Notes: generated by a model not told the origin, from the letters alone. A DNA stretch of 64,000 bases from a bacterium (GCA_025782575.1 JALGYY010000017.1:671892-735891); one strand, 5' to 3'; shown: positions 39,186-50,022, numbered from the stretch's first letter. Program-made: numbers and translations.

Positions 39186-40073
39186 CTAACCAGCCGGAAT
39201 CAAGATCGTGATCCTGGTTCCTTCACCGCGGGCGCTTTCCATACTCATCTCCCCGCCTGAATCCTTCACGATGGTCTGACAGACAGAGAGGCCGAGCCCC
39301 TCGCGGGAAGGACCTTTCGTGGAGAAACCGGCCTCGAACACCCTCGGGAGATCCTCGGGGGAGATTCCCTGCCCGAAGTCTTCTATCCGAATGACCACGC
39401 GGCCATTCGAGTCGTTCGCCGTGGCGATATGAACACGCCCCCCTTCCCCCTTCCGCCGCCCGACGGCATCCGCCGCGTTCGAGAGCAGGGAGAGAAGGAG
39501 CTGCTGCCAGCGGACCGGGTCGAGAGAAACCTGGGCCAGATCTCTCGACAGGTCGAGATCAAAATCGATGTTCTCGTATTGACTGAGCATTCGCGCGAAA
39601 GAAGTGACCCCTCGGATCAGCTCGTTCAGATCGCTTCGGTAGTTCTTTTTGGGACTCTCGGAAAAGTTGATGAGGCTGACGGCCAGAGTCTGAACCTTCT
39701 GGAACTGGTCCTTGGCGATCCTGAGATTCGTCAGCGCCTTGGGACTATCCCCGTTTCGGACGCACATTTCGCTGATGTCGAGGCGTGCGCCCAGCACACC
39801 GAGGAGATTATGGATCTTGTAACCCACCTCCGCACTTACGCGACCTAATGCAGTAAGTGTGGATGAATTCTCTATTGAAGATGCCCGTTCCCGCTGCCTC
39901 TCCTTGAGGCCGTCTTCGATCTGAACAAGACGGTGGGAGATTTCGGCGCTTACTTCGAGTATGCGCGCCTTTGTTTCCAGCTCACTCTCGCTCGGAGAGT
40001 CACCCGAGGGCTCAGCGATAGCTTCGAGTGCACCCAGTAGCGAGCGTGTCTCTTCAAGATAAGAGATCCCCAT
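39186..40073 (-). CDS. Histidine kinase-like ATPase with substituted H-box
   Basis: HATPase motifs LLLSLLSNAADAVG (N-box), IEDFGQGISPEDLPRVFEAGFSTKG (G1/F), GLGLSVCQTIV (G2); H-box position reads GYKIHN. Confidence 0.85.
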   Translation of the reverse strand: MGISYLEETRSLLGALEAIAEPSGDSPSESELETKARILEVSAEISHRLVQIEDGLKERQRERASSIENSSTLTALGRVSAEVGYKIHNLLGVLGARLDISEMCVRNGDSPKALTNLRIAKDQFQKVQTLAVSLINFSESPKKNYRSDLNELIRGVTSFARMLSQYENIDFDLDLSRDLAQVSLDPVRWQQLLLSLLSNAADAVGRRKGEGGRVHIATANDSNGRVVIRIEDFGQGISPEDLPRVFEAGFSTKGPSREGLGLSVCQTIVKDSGGEMSMESARGEGTRITILIPAG

Positions 40074-40239
40074 CCGGCCTCCTCAACGACAAGCGGGATA
40101 ACGCCTATACATTCAAGAGAATCGGCCGATTGAGCGGGATCTTGAACATCTCCCTTATGGAAAAAATAGAGAGAAAAGATCGGCAATCAGAATCAAATTC
40201 GAACAGATCTTGGAGAGTGGAAAACCGGAGAGGGTGCTG

Positions 40240-41097
40240 TCAGGACTTCTCGGGCCGTGGTCCCTGATTCTGGGTTCGCCGGGGTCTTCTCCTGGACCGC
40301 CGCTGCCCTTGCTTAGGCCGCCCATCGCCCCTCTGCTTCGCTCGATCGAGGGCTGACCGTGCCGCCGCCTGCTCCGCCTCTTTTTTCGTATTGCCGTCTC
40401 CCCGCCCCCAGATCCGTCCCGACACAGCAACTTCGACGTGAAATGTCTTATCATGATCGGGCCCCGCTTCGCGGCGGATCCTGTAGACAGGGTGAACCTT
40501 GCGTTCACTCTGTACCTTTTCCTGCAGGAGGCTCTTGTAGTTGATGTTTTCTTCGTTCTGCGTGATTTCGAGCACTTCATCCAGGATGATGCGACCGATC
40601 AACTTCTGGCAATCTTCGAATCCCCGATCGAGATAGATCGCCCCGATCACTCCCTCCAGAGCGTCTGCAATGATGGACGTTCGATTTCGGCCGCCCGATT
40701 CGATCTCGCCTGATGAGAGGAGAAGATATTTGCCGAGCCCCATTTCCTCGGCTTTCTGCGCGAGGATCTGCCGGCTCACGATCAGTGACTTGATCTTGGT
40801 CAGATTCCCCTCGTTCTCGGTGGGTCTTGATTTGTAGAGGTGATCGTTCACTACAAGGCCGAGAACGGAATCGCCCAGAAACTCCATCCGCTCGTTCGAT
40901 TCGATTCGATTCGCTCTCTTGCCGTTCAGGTAGGAGCGATGGATGAGAGCCTGATTCAGAAGGGAGAGATTGCGGAATCGTACTCCGAGCCTGTCTTCGA
41001 GTTGGCGCAGAAGCTTCAGACGCTTGGGCGGAATCGGCTGTCCGTCCAGCGCTCTCGGCCTTCCGATTCCGAAGAGCCTCATGATTCGGTGTAACAT
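40240..41097 (-). CDS. rnc: Ribonuclease III with basic C-terminal extension
   Basis: NERMEFLGDSVLGLVV RNase III signature, DALEGVIGAIYLD, C-terminal dsRBD, Arg/Gln-rich tail. Confidence 0.95.
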   Translation of the reverse strand: MLHRIMRLFGIGRPRALDGQPIPPKRLKLLRQLEDRLGVRFRNLSLLNQALIHRSYLNGKRANRIESNERMEFLGDSVLGLVVNDHLYKSRPTENEGNLTKIKSLIVSRQILAQKAEEMGLGKYLLLSSGEIESGGRNRTSIIADALEGVIGAIYLDRGFEDCQKLIGRIILDEVLEITQNEENINYKSLLQEKVQSERKVHPVYRIRREAGPDHDKTFHVEVAVSGRIWGRGDGNTKKEAEQAAARSALDRAKQRGDGRPKQGQRRSRRRPRRTQNQGPRPEKS

Positions 41098-41121
41098 CAG
41101 GTCCTTTTCGAACCGACTTCC

Positions 41122-42375
41122 TCAGGCATCAAGGCGCTTGATCAGGAGGCTCACGTTGTGACCTCCGAACCCGAAGGAGTTGGTGATGGCGGCCCGAAGA
41201 GTCACCTCGCGTGCTTTATTGGGCACATAGTCGAGGTCGCATTCCGGGTCGGCCGTTTCATAGTTGATGGTCGGAGGGATGATCCCCTCTCTCATGGCCA
41301 TCGTTGTCGCGATGAACTCCACACTGGCCGCCGCACCGAGCAGGTGGCCGGTCATCGATTTCGTGGAGTTGATCATAATGCTCTTCGCATGATCACCGAA
41401 AGCCACCTTGATGGCGATCGTTTCGAGCTTGTCGTTCAGAGGAGTTGATGTTCCGTGCGCGTTGATATGGTCGACCTCATCAGGATTGAGACCCCCCTCT
41501 TCGACTGCCATCGACATGGCCCGCGCCGCGCCGCGCCCCTCCGGAGATGGGGCCGTGATATGATACGCGTCAGCCGTCATTCCATACCCGGCAAGCTCAC
41601 CATAGATCGTCGCCCCCCTCGCGCGGGCAAACTCCAGTTCTTCCAGCACCACAATGCCCGATCCTTCGCCCATGACAAAACCGTCCCGCCCCTGGTCGAA
41701 GGGACGGCTCGACGTTTCCGGACTGTCATTCCTGGTGGAGAGGGCCTTCATCGACGCGAAGCCGCCGATCGAAAGAGGGGTAATCGCCGCTTCCGCGCCT
41801 CCACAGATCATGACATCCGCAGTCCCCCTCTGGAGAACCCGATACGCCTCTCCGATCGCGTGCGCTCCTGAAGAGCACGCCGAAACGGGCGCGAAACTGG
41901 GCCCGCGCGCGGAAAATCGAATCGACACCTGGCCGGATGCCATGTTGGCGATCATCATGGGAATGAAATGGGGGCTGACCCGCCGGGGTCCTTTGTTGAG
42001 AAGGGCTTTGTGCTGCGTCTCCCACGTCCACATCCCGCCGATACCCGCGCCGATGATTACTCCGACTCGATCGCCGTCGACATTTCCGTTTTCCATGTCG
42101 AGCCCGGAGTGATCAACCGCCATGATGCTCGCCGCGAGGGCGAACTTCACATAGGGATCGAACTTCCGCGCCTCTTTCCGGCCCATCCACTTCAGAGGGT
42201 CGAAGTCCTTTACTTCGGCGGCAAACTGAACCTCGAACCCCTCAGTATCGAACTGCGCGATCGGGCCGAATCCATGGCGACCGTGAATCAACGAGTCCCA
42301 CGTAGTCTCCAGATCGAGACCGACCGGCGAGACTACGCCCATCCCCGTAATAACGACTCTCTTGTCTTCAGGCAT
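41122..42375 (-). CDS. fabF: 3-oxoacyl-ACP synthase II
   Basis: RVVITGMGVVSPVG, VSACSSGAHAIGEA, NAHGTSTPLND, KSMTGHLLGAA. Confidence 0.96.
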   Translation of the reverse strand: MPEDKRVVITGMGVVSPVGLDLETTWDSLIHGRHGFGPIAQFDTEGFEVQFAAEVKDFDPLKWMGRKEARKFDPYVKFALAASIMAVDHSGLDMENGNVDGDRVGVIIGAGIGGMWTWETQHKALLNKGPRRVSPHFIPMMIANMASGQVSIRFSARGPSFAPVSACSSGAHAIGEAYRVLQRGTADVMICGGAEAAITPLSIGGFASMKALSTRNDSPETSSRPFDQGRDGFVMGEGSGIVVLEELEFARARGATIYGELAGYGMTADAYHITAPSPEGRGAARAMSMAVEEGGLNPDEVDHINAHGTSTPLNDKLETIAIKVAFGDHAKSIMINSTKSMTGHLLGAAASVEFIATTMAMREGIIPPTINYETADPECDLDYVPNKAREVTLRAAITNSFGFGGHNVSLLIKRLDA

Positions 42376-42387
42376 CGGTAATCGGGC

Positions 42388-42624
42388 CTAAGCGGTCGCG
42401 TGTTCGTTCAGGTAATTGACGGCGTCTTTAACCGTTGTGATTTTTTCGGCGTCCTCGTCAGGGATCTCGATATTGAACTCCTCTTCGAGCGCCATGACCA
42501 GTTCCACCGTGTCGAGTGAATCGGCGCCGAGATCATCGATAAATGAGGCATCGATCGTGACCTGCTCCGGACTCACACCAAGCTGCTCGACAATGATTTC
42601 CTTCACTTTTTCATCGTGTGACAT
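42388..42624 (-). CDS. acpP: Acyl carrier protein
   Basis: [34 protein letters not shown] with the 4'-phosphopantetheine Ser. Confidence 0.97.
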   Translation of the reverse strand: MSHDEKVKEIIVEQLGVSPEQVTIDASFIDDLGADSLDTVELVMALEEEFNIEIPDEDAEKITTVKDAVNYLNEHATA

Positions 42625-42662
42625 CTTTAATTCTCCTCCGAACGAATACTCCGATTCGTTCT

Positions 42663-43442
42663 CTACATGACCATTCCACCATCCACATGGATGACCTGGC
42701 CGGTGATATAGCCGGCCGCAGGCGACGCGAGAAAAGCCACCGCGTTTGCTACGTCCTGGCTGACACCGAGCCGTTTCAGGGGAATGGCGCTCTGAAATTC
42801 CTTGCGCACTTCTTCAGGCAATACACGAGTCATTGCGGTCTCAATGAACCCGGGTGCTACTGCGTTGACCGTTACCCCCCGCGAGGCGAGCTCCTTGGCC
42901 ACCGATTTGCTGAAACCGATGATCCCCGCTTTTGACGCGGCATAGTTCGACTGCCCCGCATTACCCATCACGCCGACAATCGACGCAATGTTGATGATCC
43001 GGCCCCTACGGGCTTTAATCATCGGACGGACTACCGCTTTCGTAAAGTAATATGTGCCTTTCAGGTTCACATCGAGAACGGACTCCCACTCATCATCTTT
43101 CATTCTAAGAAGGAGATTGTCCCGGGTGATACCCGCATTGTTGACAAGAATATCAACGCGGCCGAATTTTTCCACCACTTTTTCGATGCATTCTGACACC
43201 TCGCCCCCATCGGTGACGTTCGTGCGGAACGAAATCGCCTTTCGGCCGAGATCACGGATCTCCCCGGCGGTTTCCTCCGCCTTTTCCGCATCGACGTCCA
43301 CAATGACCCCGTCCGCCCCCATCCGGGCCAGCGAGAGAGCGATCGCCTTGCCGATGTTCTGGGCACCGCCGGTCACAATCGCCACCTGGCCGCTCAGGCA
43401 ATCGGATGACATCAATTCCTGAGACGATTGCTGATCTGACAT
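42663..43442 (-). CDS. fabG: 3-oxoacyl-ACP reductase
   Basis: [44 protein letters not shown]; located between fabD and acpP. Confidence 0.95.
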   Translation of the reverse strand: MSDQQSSQELMSSDCLSGQVAIVTGGAQNIGKAIALSLARMGADGVIVDVDAEKAEETAGEIRDLGRKAISFRTNVTDGGEVSECIEKVVEKFGRVDILVNNAGITRDNLLLRMKDDEWESVLDVNLKGTYYFTKAVVRPMIKARRGRIINIASIVGVMGNAGQSNYAASKAGIIGFSKSVAKELASRGVTVNAVAPGFIETAMTRVLPEEVRKEFQSAIPLKRLGVSQDVANAVAFLASPAAGYITGQVIHVDGGMVM

Positions 43443-43444
43443 CG

Positions 43445-44383
43445 TTATGCCTCCCCCTCGGTCAGGACCTCATTACGATAGGACTCCCCGTCGGCGATGT
43501 TCCGCACATCAAAGGAGCGATCGATCTTCCGCGTGAGGCCGCGGAGCACCCGGCTCGGTCCGATCTCAAAGAACTTCTGAAATCCCTCTTCGCCCATCCG
43601 GCGGATCGACTGTTCCCACCGGACGGCGCCGCGCAGCTGTCGGACCAGCGCCTGGCGAAGCTCGTCCCCCGCAGCTACGGGGACGGCGTCTACATTTACC
43701 ACCACCGGAACCTCGGCGTCACGAAAATCGATATCGGCGAGGGTCGCCTGAAGTCCTTCGGATGCATAACCCATGAGTTCCGAATGAAAAGCGCCGCTCA
43801 CCGGGAGGGGGAGAACCTTTCTGGCTCCTCGCTCCGAAGCGAGGGCCATCGCCTTTTCCACCGCGGCTACCTCACCTGAAATGACGATCTGCCCGGGTGC
43901 GTTGTAATTCGCCGGCTGAACGATGCCGACCTCTTCCGCCTCCCGGCACGCCTGCACCACTTCATCGGCGCGGAGCCCCATGACCGCGGCCATTGCACCG
44001 GGCTTCTCAACACCAGCTTCAAACATCAGTTCCGCCCGCCGCTTCACCGCTTGAAACGCATCCTGAACAGTCAGAACCCGGGCGGCGACGAGAGCGGTAT
44101 ATTCGCCAAGACTGTGCCCCGCTACAATGCCCGGCTTCCAGCCCTGCGCCTCGATCAGTTTCAGAAGTGCGAGACTGACCATCATGATCGCCGGCTGAGT
44201 GTACCTGGTCTCTTTCAGCGTCTCCTCAGGCCCGTCAAAAGCGAGAGTGGAAAGCGGGTAGTCCATCACCTGGTCGGCAAGATCGAAAATCTCGCCGGTC
44301 TCCGGAAAATCCTCGCGCAGTTTCTTTCCCATGCCCACATGCTGCGAGCCCTGGCCGGGAAACAGATAGGCGAATCCGGACAT
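43445..44383 (-). CDS. fabD: Malonyl-CoA:ACP transacylase
   Basis: FLFPGQGSQ-type start (YLFPGQGSQHVGMG), GHSLGEYTAL, SGAFHSELM; start at ATG 44383 overlaps the fabH stop. Confidence 0.95.
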   Translation of the reverse strand: MSGFAYLFPGQGSQHVGMGKKLREDFPETGEIFDLADQVMDYPLSTLAFDGPEETLKETRYTQPAIMMVSLALLKLIEAQGWKPGIVAGHSLGEYTALVAARVLTVQDAFQAVKRRAELMFEAGVEKPGAMAAVMGLRADEVVQACREAEEVGIVQPANYNAPGQIVISGEVAAVEKAMALASERGARKVLPLPVSGAFHSELMGYASEGLQATLADIDFRDAEVPVVVNVDAVPVAAGDELRQALVRQLRGAVRWEQSIRRMGEEGFQKFFEIGPSRVLRGLTRKIDRSFDVRNIADGESYRNEVLTEGEA

Positions 44384-45369
44384 CAGATTCTCACCACTGC
44401 AGATGCCCATGTGAACCCGCCGCCGAAAACAACAGTGCCTATCAGGCTCCCCTTGCCGATTCTGCCGCTCCGGACAGCCTCGTCGAGAGCGATCGGGACA
44501 GATGCGGCCGACGTGTTCCCGTAACGATCGACGTTGACGAACACTTTTTCGATCGGGATCCTGAGGCGTTTGGCAACCGCTTCCATGATCCTGAGATTGG
44601 CCTGATGGGGAATGAGGAGGTCGAGATCGCCCGCCGTCACATCCGCGTCGCTTAGAGTCTCTTCCATCGCCGAAGTCATCAGCTTCACGGCATGCTTGAA
44701 GACCTCCCGCCCCTCCATTGTGATGACGTGAAGGTTCTTGTCGACCGTCTCGTGTGATGGGGGCATCCGCGAGCCGCCGGCGGGCATATGGAGCAGATGG
44801 GTCAGATTGCCGTCGCTATAGAGATTGATCGCCTCGATACATGATTCGTCCTCTGCCGGGGTGATGACAACAGCACCCGCGCCGTCACCGAAGAGAACAG
44901 CGGTCCTCCGCTCCGTCCAGTCAGTTATCGAAGTGAGAGTTTCCGCGCCGATCACGAGGGCGTTTCGATACACTCCCCCCTTGAGGAACGACGCCCCGAC
45001 AGAGAGGGAGTAGAGAAACCCGGAGCAAGCTGCCGAGAGGTCGAAACCGACCGCTTTCTTTGCGCCTAGATTGGCTTGCAGGATGCAGGCGGTCGATGGG
45101 AAAACCATATCGGGAGTCGCCGTTCCTACGAGTATGAGATCGAGGTCCACCGGATCGAGGCCGGCCGCTGCTAGAGCTTTCTCCGCCGCCGGCGTGGCAA
45201 GGTCAGACGTGGCGGAATGATCGGGAGCGATCCGCCTCTCTTTGATTCCTGTGCGAGTCGTGATCCACTCGTCGGTCGTGTCGACGATGCGCATCAGATC
45301 CTGATTGGTCAGTACGTTTTCGGGAACGTACGATCCTGTCCCCCGGATACAAACTCTCACACTACTCAA
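44383..45369 (-). CDS. fabH: 3-oxoacyl-ACP synthase III
   Basis: TGIKERRIA, LSAACSGFLYSLSVG, PHQANLRIMEAVAKRL, NTSAASVPIAL. Confidence 0.96.
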   Translation of the reverse strand: MSSVRVCIRGTGSYVPENVLTNQDLMRIVDTTDEWITTRTGIKERRIAPDHSATSDLATPAAEKALAAAGLDPVDLDLILVGTATPDMVFPSTACILQANLGAKKAVGFDLSAACSGFLYSLSVGASFLKGGVYRNALVIGAETLTSITDWTERRTAVLFGDGAGAVVITPAEDESCIEAINLYSDGNLTHLLHMPAGGSRMPPSHETVDKNLHVITMEGREVFKHAVKLMTSAMEETLSDADVTAGDLDLLIPHQANLRIMEAVAKRLRIPIEKVFVNVDRYGNTSAASVPIALDEAVRSGRIGKGSLIGTVVFGGGFTWASAVVRI

Positions 45370-46396
45370 CAGTCACCCCTTGGTAAGCCTCGAGTTTGGT
45401 CTTGATCTCTCGATTGATGGCATGCTTCACGAACCGGCTTGCCATTCGAATCGCATTCGCGATCGCGAGCGGTGAAGAACGGCCGTGGCAGATAATCGTG
45501 ATCCCGTCGATTCCGAGAAGAGGCGCCCCTCCATATTGCTCATAACTGATTTGCGCCTTGAGAGCCTTGAGCACCGGCCTGAGAAGGACGGCTCCCGCCT
45601 TGGCCATCGGCCGGTTGGAAACCTCTTCGCGAACAAGCTCCGACATCCATTCAAAGACACTCTCGACGAATTTGAGAACCACGTTGCCGACGAACCCGTC
45701 ACAGACCGCAACGTCGGCCACCCCCCGGAAGAATCCCATGGACTCCACATTGCCGACGAAATTGAGATCAGCCTGAAGAAGGAGCTGATACGCTTCGCGG
45801 GTGAGTTCATTCCCCTTGTTCTCCTCCTCGCCGATATTGAGGAGGCCGACGCGTGGATTTTCCCGCCCGAGAATGTGCTCGGCATAAACGGCACCCATCT
45901 GGCCGAACTGAACGAGATCGGACGGGCGGCAATCTTTGGTGGCCCCGACATCGAGGAGCACATAGCCTCCGCGCATGCTCGGCACATGGGTGGCGATTCC
46001 GGGGCGACGAACCCCTGGAAGCCGGCCGAGAGCGAGCAGGCTGGCTGCCACGACAGCCCCCGTGTTTCCGGCGCTCACGAACGCGGCTGCCTGACCATCC
46101 TTCTGCAGTTGAAGACCACGCGCGATTGAAGAGTCGCGCTTTTTCCTGAGCGAGGAGGCGGCCTTCTCGCTCATGTCGATTTCCTGGGTCGTATGCAGGA
46201 TTTCCGGCACCCGAGGGAGGTCCGTGTAGTGGGCCAGCTCCCGCTTTACTTTGGCCTCATCACCAACAAGCACGACTTTGACGTCGCTTTTCGACTCCCG
46301 CAGGAACTCCGCAACACCCTGGACTACTACGGCAGGACCCTGGTCCCCGCCCATGGCGTCCACGGCTATACGGATGGGAGCGCCCCTGTCAGTCAT
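45362..46396 (-). CDS. plsX: Phosphate acyltransferase PlsX
   Basis: IRIAVDAMGGDQGP start, VSAGNTGAVVAASLL, GNIGEEENKGNE-type motif, LLGIDGITIICHG. Confidence 0.95.
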   Translation of the reverse strand: MTDRGAPIRIAVDAMGGDQGPAVVVQGVAEFLRESKSDVKVVLVGDEAKVKRELAHYTDLPRVPEILHTTQEIDMSEKAASSLRKKRDSSIARGLQLQKDGQAAAFVSAGNTGAVVAASLLALGRLPGVRRPGIATHVPSMRGGYVLLDVGATKDCRPSDLVQFGQMGAVYAEHILGRENPRVGLLNIGEEENKGNELTREAYQLLLQADLNFVGNVESMGFFRGVADVAVCDGFVGNVVLKFVESVFEWMSELVREEVSNRPMAKAGAVLLRPVLKALKAQISYEQYGGAPLLGIDGITIICHGRSSPLAIANAIRMASRFVKHAINREIKTKLEAYQGVTVE

Positions 46397-46400
46397 AGTG

Positions 46401-46577
46401 TTACTCGACGACGATGATTCGCCGACCTTTGTAGTAGCCGCAATGGCCGCAGATTCTATGGGGGGTCTTCGTCTGGCCACAGTGTGAGCAAGCAGCCGGA
46501 CTAGGGACGGCGAGCGCGTGATGGGACCGTCTTTTGTCCCGCCGCGCCTTCGATGTCCGTCTTTTGGGCACTGCCAT
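46401..46577 (-). CDS. rpmF: Ribosomal protein bL32
   Basis: [19 protein letters not shown]...[26 protein letters not shown]; start ATG at 46577. Confidence 0.95.
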   Translation of the reverse strand: MAVPKRRTSKARRDKRRSHHALAVPSPAACSHCGQTKTPHRICGHCGYYKGRRIIVVE

Positions 46578-46579
46578 AG

Positions 46580-47119
46580 CTATTCCCTTTCCTTCCGATT
46601 CTCTGTGAGCTTCCGAACCGCCTCCCATGAGGGATGGATCGGTCTGGTGTCACATTCGCAATCTTTCCGGTTTCGATCGGTGCCGCAGATGGGGCAGATC
46701 CCCTTACATCCGGACCGGCAGATCGGTTTCATCGGGGATAATACCAGAACTGTCTCCCGAACGAGCGTATCGATCGTCAGAAAACCCTGGTTCGCCGACA
46801 AAAATTCCGGATCACTGTCATACTGGTCATCGAGTGCCTGAAGCATGTCTCCATCAAGCTGAGCCGCTTCGAAAAACTGCCCCTCGACCCGATCCTCGAA
46901 CTTGTCGAGACAACGAGAACAGGTCCGCTCGACAACCGCGTTCACTTCACCACGAAGAGTCAATGTCGTACCGGTCCGGGTGATCATCAGGCTGGCTCTC
47001 ACCTTTTTCCGGAAAACGGAATTCTCTTCCTCCAGATCGAGTTCCTCGGGGCCGGCTTCGAATTCGTACCGGTTGACCCCCTCCGCGATCCGGGACAGGT
47101 CGACCTCCATGGCAGACAT
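46580..47119 (-). CDS. YceD/DUF177 family protein
   Basis: [52 protein letters not shown]; located directly upstream of rpmF. Confidence 0.88.
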   Translation of the reverse strand: MSAMEVDLSRIAEGVNRYEFEAGPEELDLEEENSVFRKKVRASLMITRTGTTLTLRGEVNAVVERTCSRCLDKFEDRVEGQFFEAAQLDGDMLQALDDQYDSDPEFLSANQGFLTIDTLVRETVLVLSPMKPICRSGCKGICPICGTDRNRKDCECDTRPIHPSWEAVRKLTENRKERE

Positions 47120-47428
47120 GCCAGGACCCTCCTCGTGCGTCACTATCGTGTCCGCGTCTTGGGTAGCCGGATTGGCGGCACCTCGCCCGGCTCTGAGGTG
47201 GGATCTCGCCTGAACATGACAATATATAGTGGGCGGTGAGATGCGTCAAGTGGTCCCATCGGCGGCTGGAGGCCGATTGGGCCTCCCGATTGAGGGTGCG
47301 GAGGGGCTGCGGGGCGCCTGGGGGCGGCTCAGGGCCTGGCGGTGCCTCACGGGGCCGCGGGGGCGGGCGCCCTTGCGGGACTGCGGGGGTGGGCACCTCA
47401 CGGCCCGGCCCTGTGTGCCTCTCCACGG

Positions 47429-47520
47429 AAGTTCCGGGGTCACAAAAAATAAAACCCCCAAACGGGGCGTGGGAGTTAAGTATTGTGTCCCCGGAACTTC
47501 CCCCGGAACTAAATGGGCGG
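47429..47520. repeat. Decayed copy of a palindromic interspersed element
   Basis: ccaaacggggcgtgggagttaagtattgtgtccccggaacttcc...ggaactaaatgggc is nearly identical to 63812-63872; left arm gttccggggtcacaaaaaataaaacc is diverged. Confidence 0.8.
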
Positions 47521-48171
47521 GAACGGTGCTCTCGAAGCTGTGCGCGACTCAGTTCCCGGGCAAAGACAGGTCTGTCGGGCAGACGCTCTGCTTCTCCGGA
47601 GTGAGCGCCAGGCTCCTCCCCAAAGCCGAGCTCGCGAAGCGGAGGTTCGGCCACACCAGAGCGGGCAACTGTTTCCACCCCCTCTCCCGCCTTGACCGGC
47701 TCACGCACCCCGGTCGATATCCGCTTGCTCTCTTTTTTGCTCGCCGCACGCGCTTTTCATTTTTCTCATCGCTGCAGCTTCTTGGCCGAATCATGTCGTT
47801 CAAGGAACTCGGCCATGAGCCCTCGGAACAGTTGCTCGTAGCATTGGGGGCTGTCCGGAGACGTATGCGTTTTCCTGGCGGCACCGATCCGTAGGTCCGC
47901 CCTATTTTCGATTATTTTGAATTTTCTATCGATTTAAAGAAATATTGCTTGACAGATTCTGGAGCCTATCGATTCCGGACATCTCCGATCCCTTGCCAGG
48001 TTCGTTTACAAGCGCCCCTCCTCTTTAGGAGCAAGTTGGATGCGATCTTCTCAGTGCCGTTTTCAGAATCATTGCCGGTCCTTCCTATGGGGCCTCTCTC
48101 GAAGCCGAAAAAGGGCATGCTAAGGTATCGGTGGGGCTCGGAACGAGATGGGTGGACAGGAGGGGAAGAAG

Positions 48172-49320
48172 ATGACGACGAAGAAGATAGACTCGGTTCT
48201 GGCAAAGCTTTCCAACCATGAAATCATTCAGAAAGGGGATCGTGCGGTTCAGAGCCGACATGAGCTCTCCATCGAGATTCTCGAATGTCTGGTCGAGATC
48301 GAGGGGCGATCGATATTCTTAAAGGAAGGGTACTCCTCTCTGTTCGACTACTGCACGCGGAGATGGCACTACTCACCCCCCAAGGCGGGGCGGTTCATCG
48401 CGGCTGCCTGATGTATGAAGAACTTTCCAGATGTGCGGGATTTGCTTTCGCGGCGCAAGATTACACTCTGTGGCGTCTCCAGAATCGCCGGAATCCTGAC
48501 GAGTAAGAACTCCGACAAGATCCTTCAGGAAGTTTCAGGAAGGAGATTCGTGGAGATCGAAAAAATCGTCGCCTCGCTGAAGATCGCTCCGAAAACCCGG
48601 GAGTCGATCCGGCCGATCGGACTTCAGGAACCGGCGGTCGGTCGGGATCGAAGCGCCGATCACGAGGATCTCTTTCAGCCGAATCGAACACCTGAGAACT
48701 ATCAAATTGAGAGCGATGTTACGGATGACCTGGCGGATCAATCCGGGGGCAACTCTCCAATCGATAGCCCGAAAAAGAAACCCGGACATCGCTACGAAAT
48801 CCGATTCTCGGCGAGCGAAGAGTTCTGCCGGGATCTGGAACGGGCGAAGATGGTCTGCTCCCGGAGTTGGAGTCTGGAAGCGATCATAGGCAAAGCAATC
48901 AATGACCTGCTTGAGAAGCGGGACCCCGAGCAGAAAGAGGAGCGGCGGAAGAAGAGAGAAGTGAGGAAGCTGAGCAAGTCACGAGACTTGTTGCGGAGCA
49001 AATCGCCAGGCAAACCGGCAACCGTGAGCGGCTCAAAATCAGCCGATGAGAAAGAGTCTCCAGTCAGGGGAACAGAGGGGCTGCCCGTTCGTTCCCGGCA
49101 CATTCCGGCCCAGCTGCGGGACGCGGTATTCAACCGCGACAGAGGGCGCTGCACCTACACCAGTTCCCTCGGCATCCAATGCGACTCGACCGCTCATCTG
49201 TAGATCGACCACATCACGCCGTATTGCCGGGGAGGGGAGCACTTCCTCAAGAATCTTCGTCTTCTCTGTGGGAAACACAACCGGTTGGCGGCGCGGGAGA
49301 TGTCACTGACGAAACGTTGA
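48172..49320 (+). pseudogene. HNH endonuclease gene (YSxxxAxRRIxAA-type N-terminal domain + HNH), interrupted by in-frame TGA and TAG
   Basis: ORFs 48148-48411 and 48415-49203 and the tail IDHITPYCRGGEHFLKNLRLLCGKHNRLAAREMSLTKR (49204-49320) lie in one frame, separated only by TGA (48409) and TAG (49201); the last stop splits the HNH core. Confidence 0.8.
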
Positions 49321-50022
49321 GAGACGGGGGAGTGGGACGGATAACGAGAAGCGGTTAAAGTGGATCGGGAGAGAAACGCATACGTCTCCGGACAGCCCCG
49401 TTTCCTGACCGCCATTTCGGCGGTCGGAAACTAGTCGGTTTGATTCAGAAATAAAGAGATCGGTTGGCTCGGCGGGAGGCTCTGTCGGTTCAATCCTTCC
49501 GATCGACTTCACTTTGTCACGAATCAGAACGGCCGGCTTGTCTTCCGCGAGAATGGCGTCGATTTCCCGAAGTCTCTTCCCGGTCACTCTTCGGAGAAGT
49601 TCGTTTTTGTTTTCCGGAGTGAGGCTGTTCGAGATCTTTGCGACGGCACAGAACGAGATTTCCCCCCGCTCGATCATCCCCTCGATCTCGGGATAGAGTG
49701 CGATGGACCTGGCTGTCTTGATCCGGCGGAAGGCTGCCGAGTCGGAGTATCCGAGTCCCCGGCTCGCGTAGTCGTGAATCGATGAATAGCCAAGGTCGAG
49801 ATACAGCTGTCGCCGGTCCACTTCAATCAGCAGATGGACGATTCGAAGAGTGATCGATCGTTCGGCGCGAATCTGATTCTTGAGATCGCGGATGAGTTCC
49901 TGGTCGGATAGTGGCGGAAATTTCGACTTTTTATGGTCATACCCCTTCATCGCTCTAGCCTGACGTGATGGGGTCATGGTCAGAGTATATACCCTGTTTT
50001 TCTGACTTCGAGGGAGCGTCAA
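49303..50022 (-). pseudogene. Second HNH-family gene copy, N-terminal domain only (HNH domain missing)
   Basis: LSDQELIRDLKNQIRAERSITLRIVHLLIEVDRRQLYLDLGYSSIHDYASRGLGYSDSAAFRRIKTARS...ISFCAVAKISNSLTPENKNELLRRVTGKRLREIDAILAE matches the 48172 gene's N-terminal family; protein ends without an HNH motif. Confidence 0.7.

Noticed and set aside
47229-47894. Several overlapping ORFs on both strands of the region between yceD and the HNH remnant
   Set aside because: They run through the palindromic repeat and the G-rich tract and have no recognisable domain; treated as noncoding.
48409-48411. In-frame TGA in the HNH gene as a second selenocysteine codon
   Set aside because: Position is not a redox Cys site in this family, I saw no SECIS-like hairpin after it, and the same frame also has a TAG; decay is more likely.
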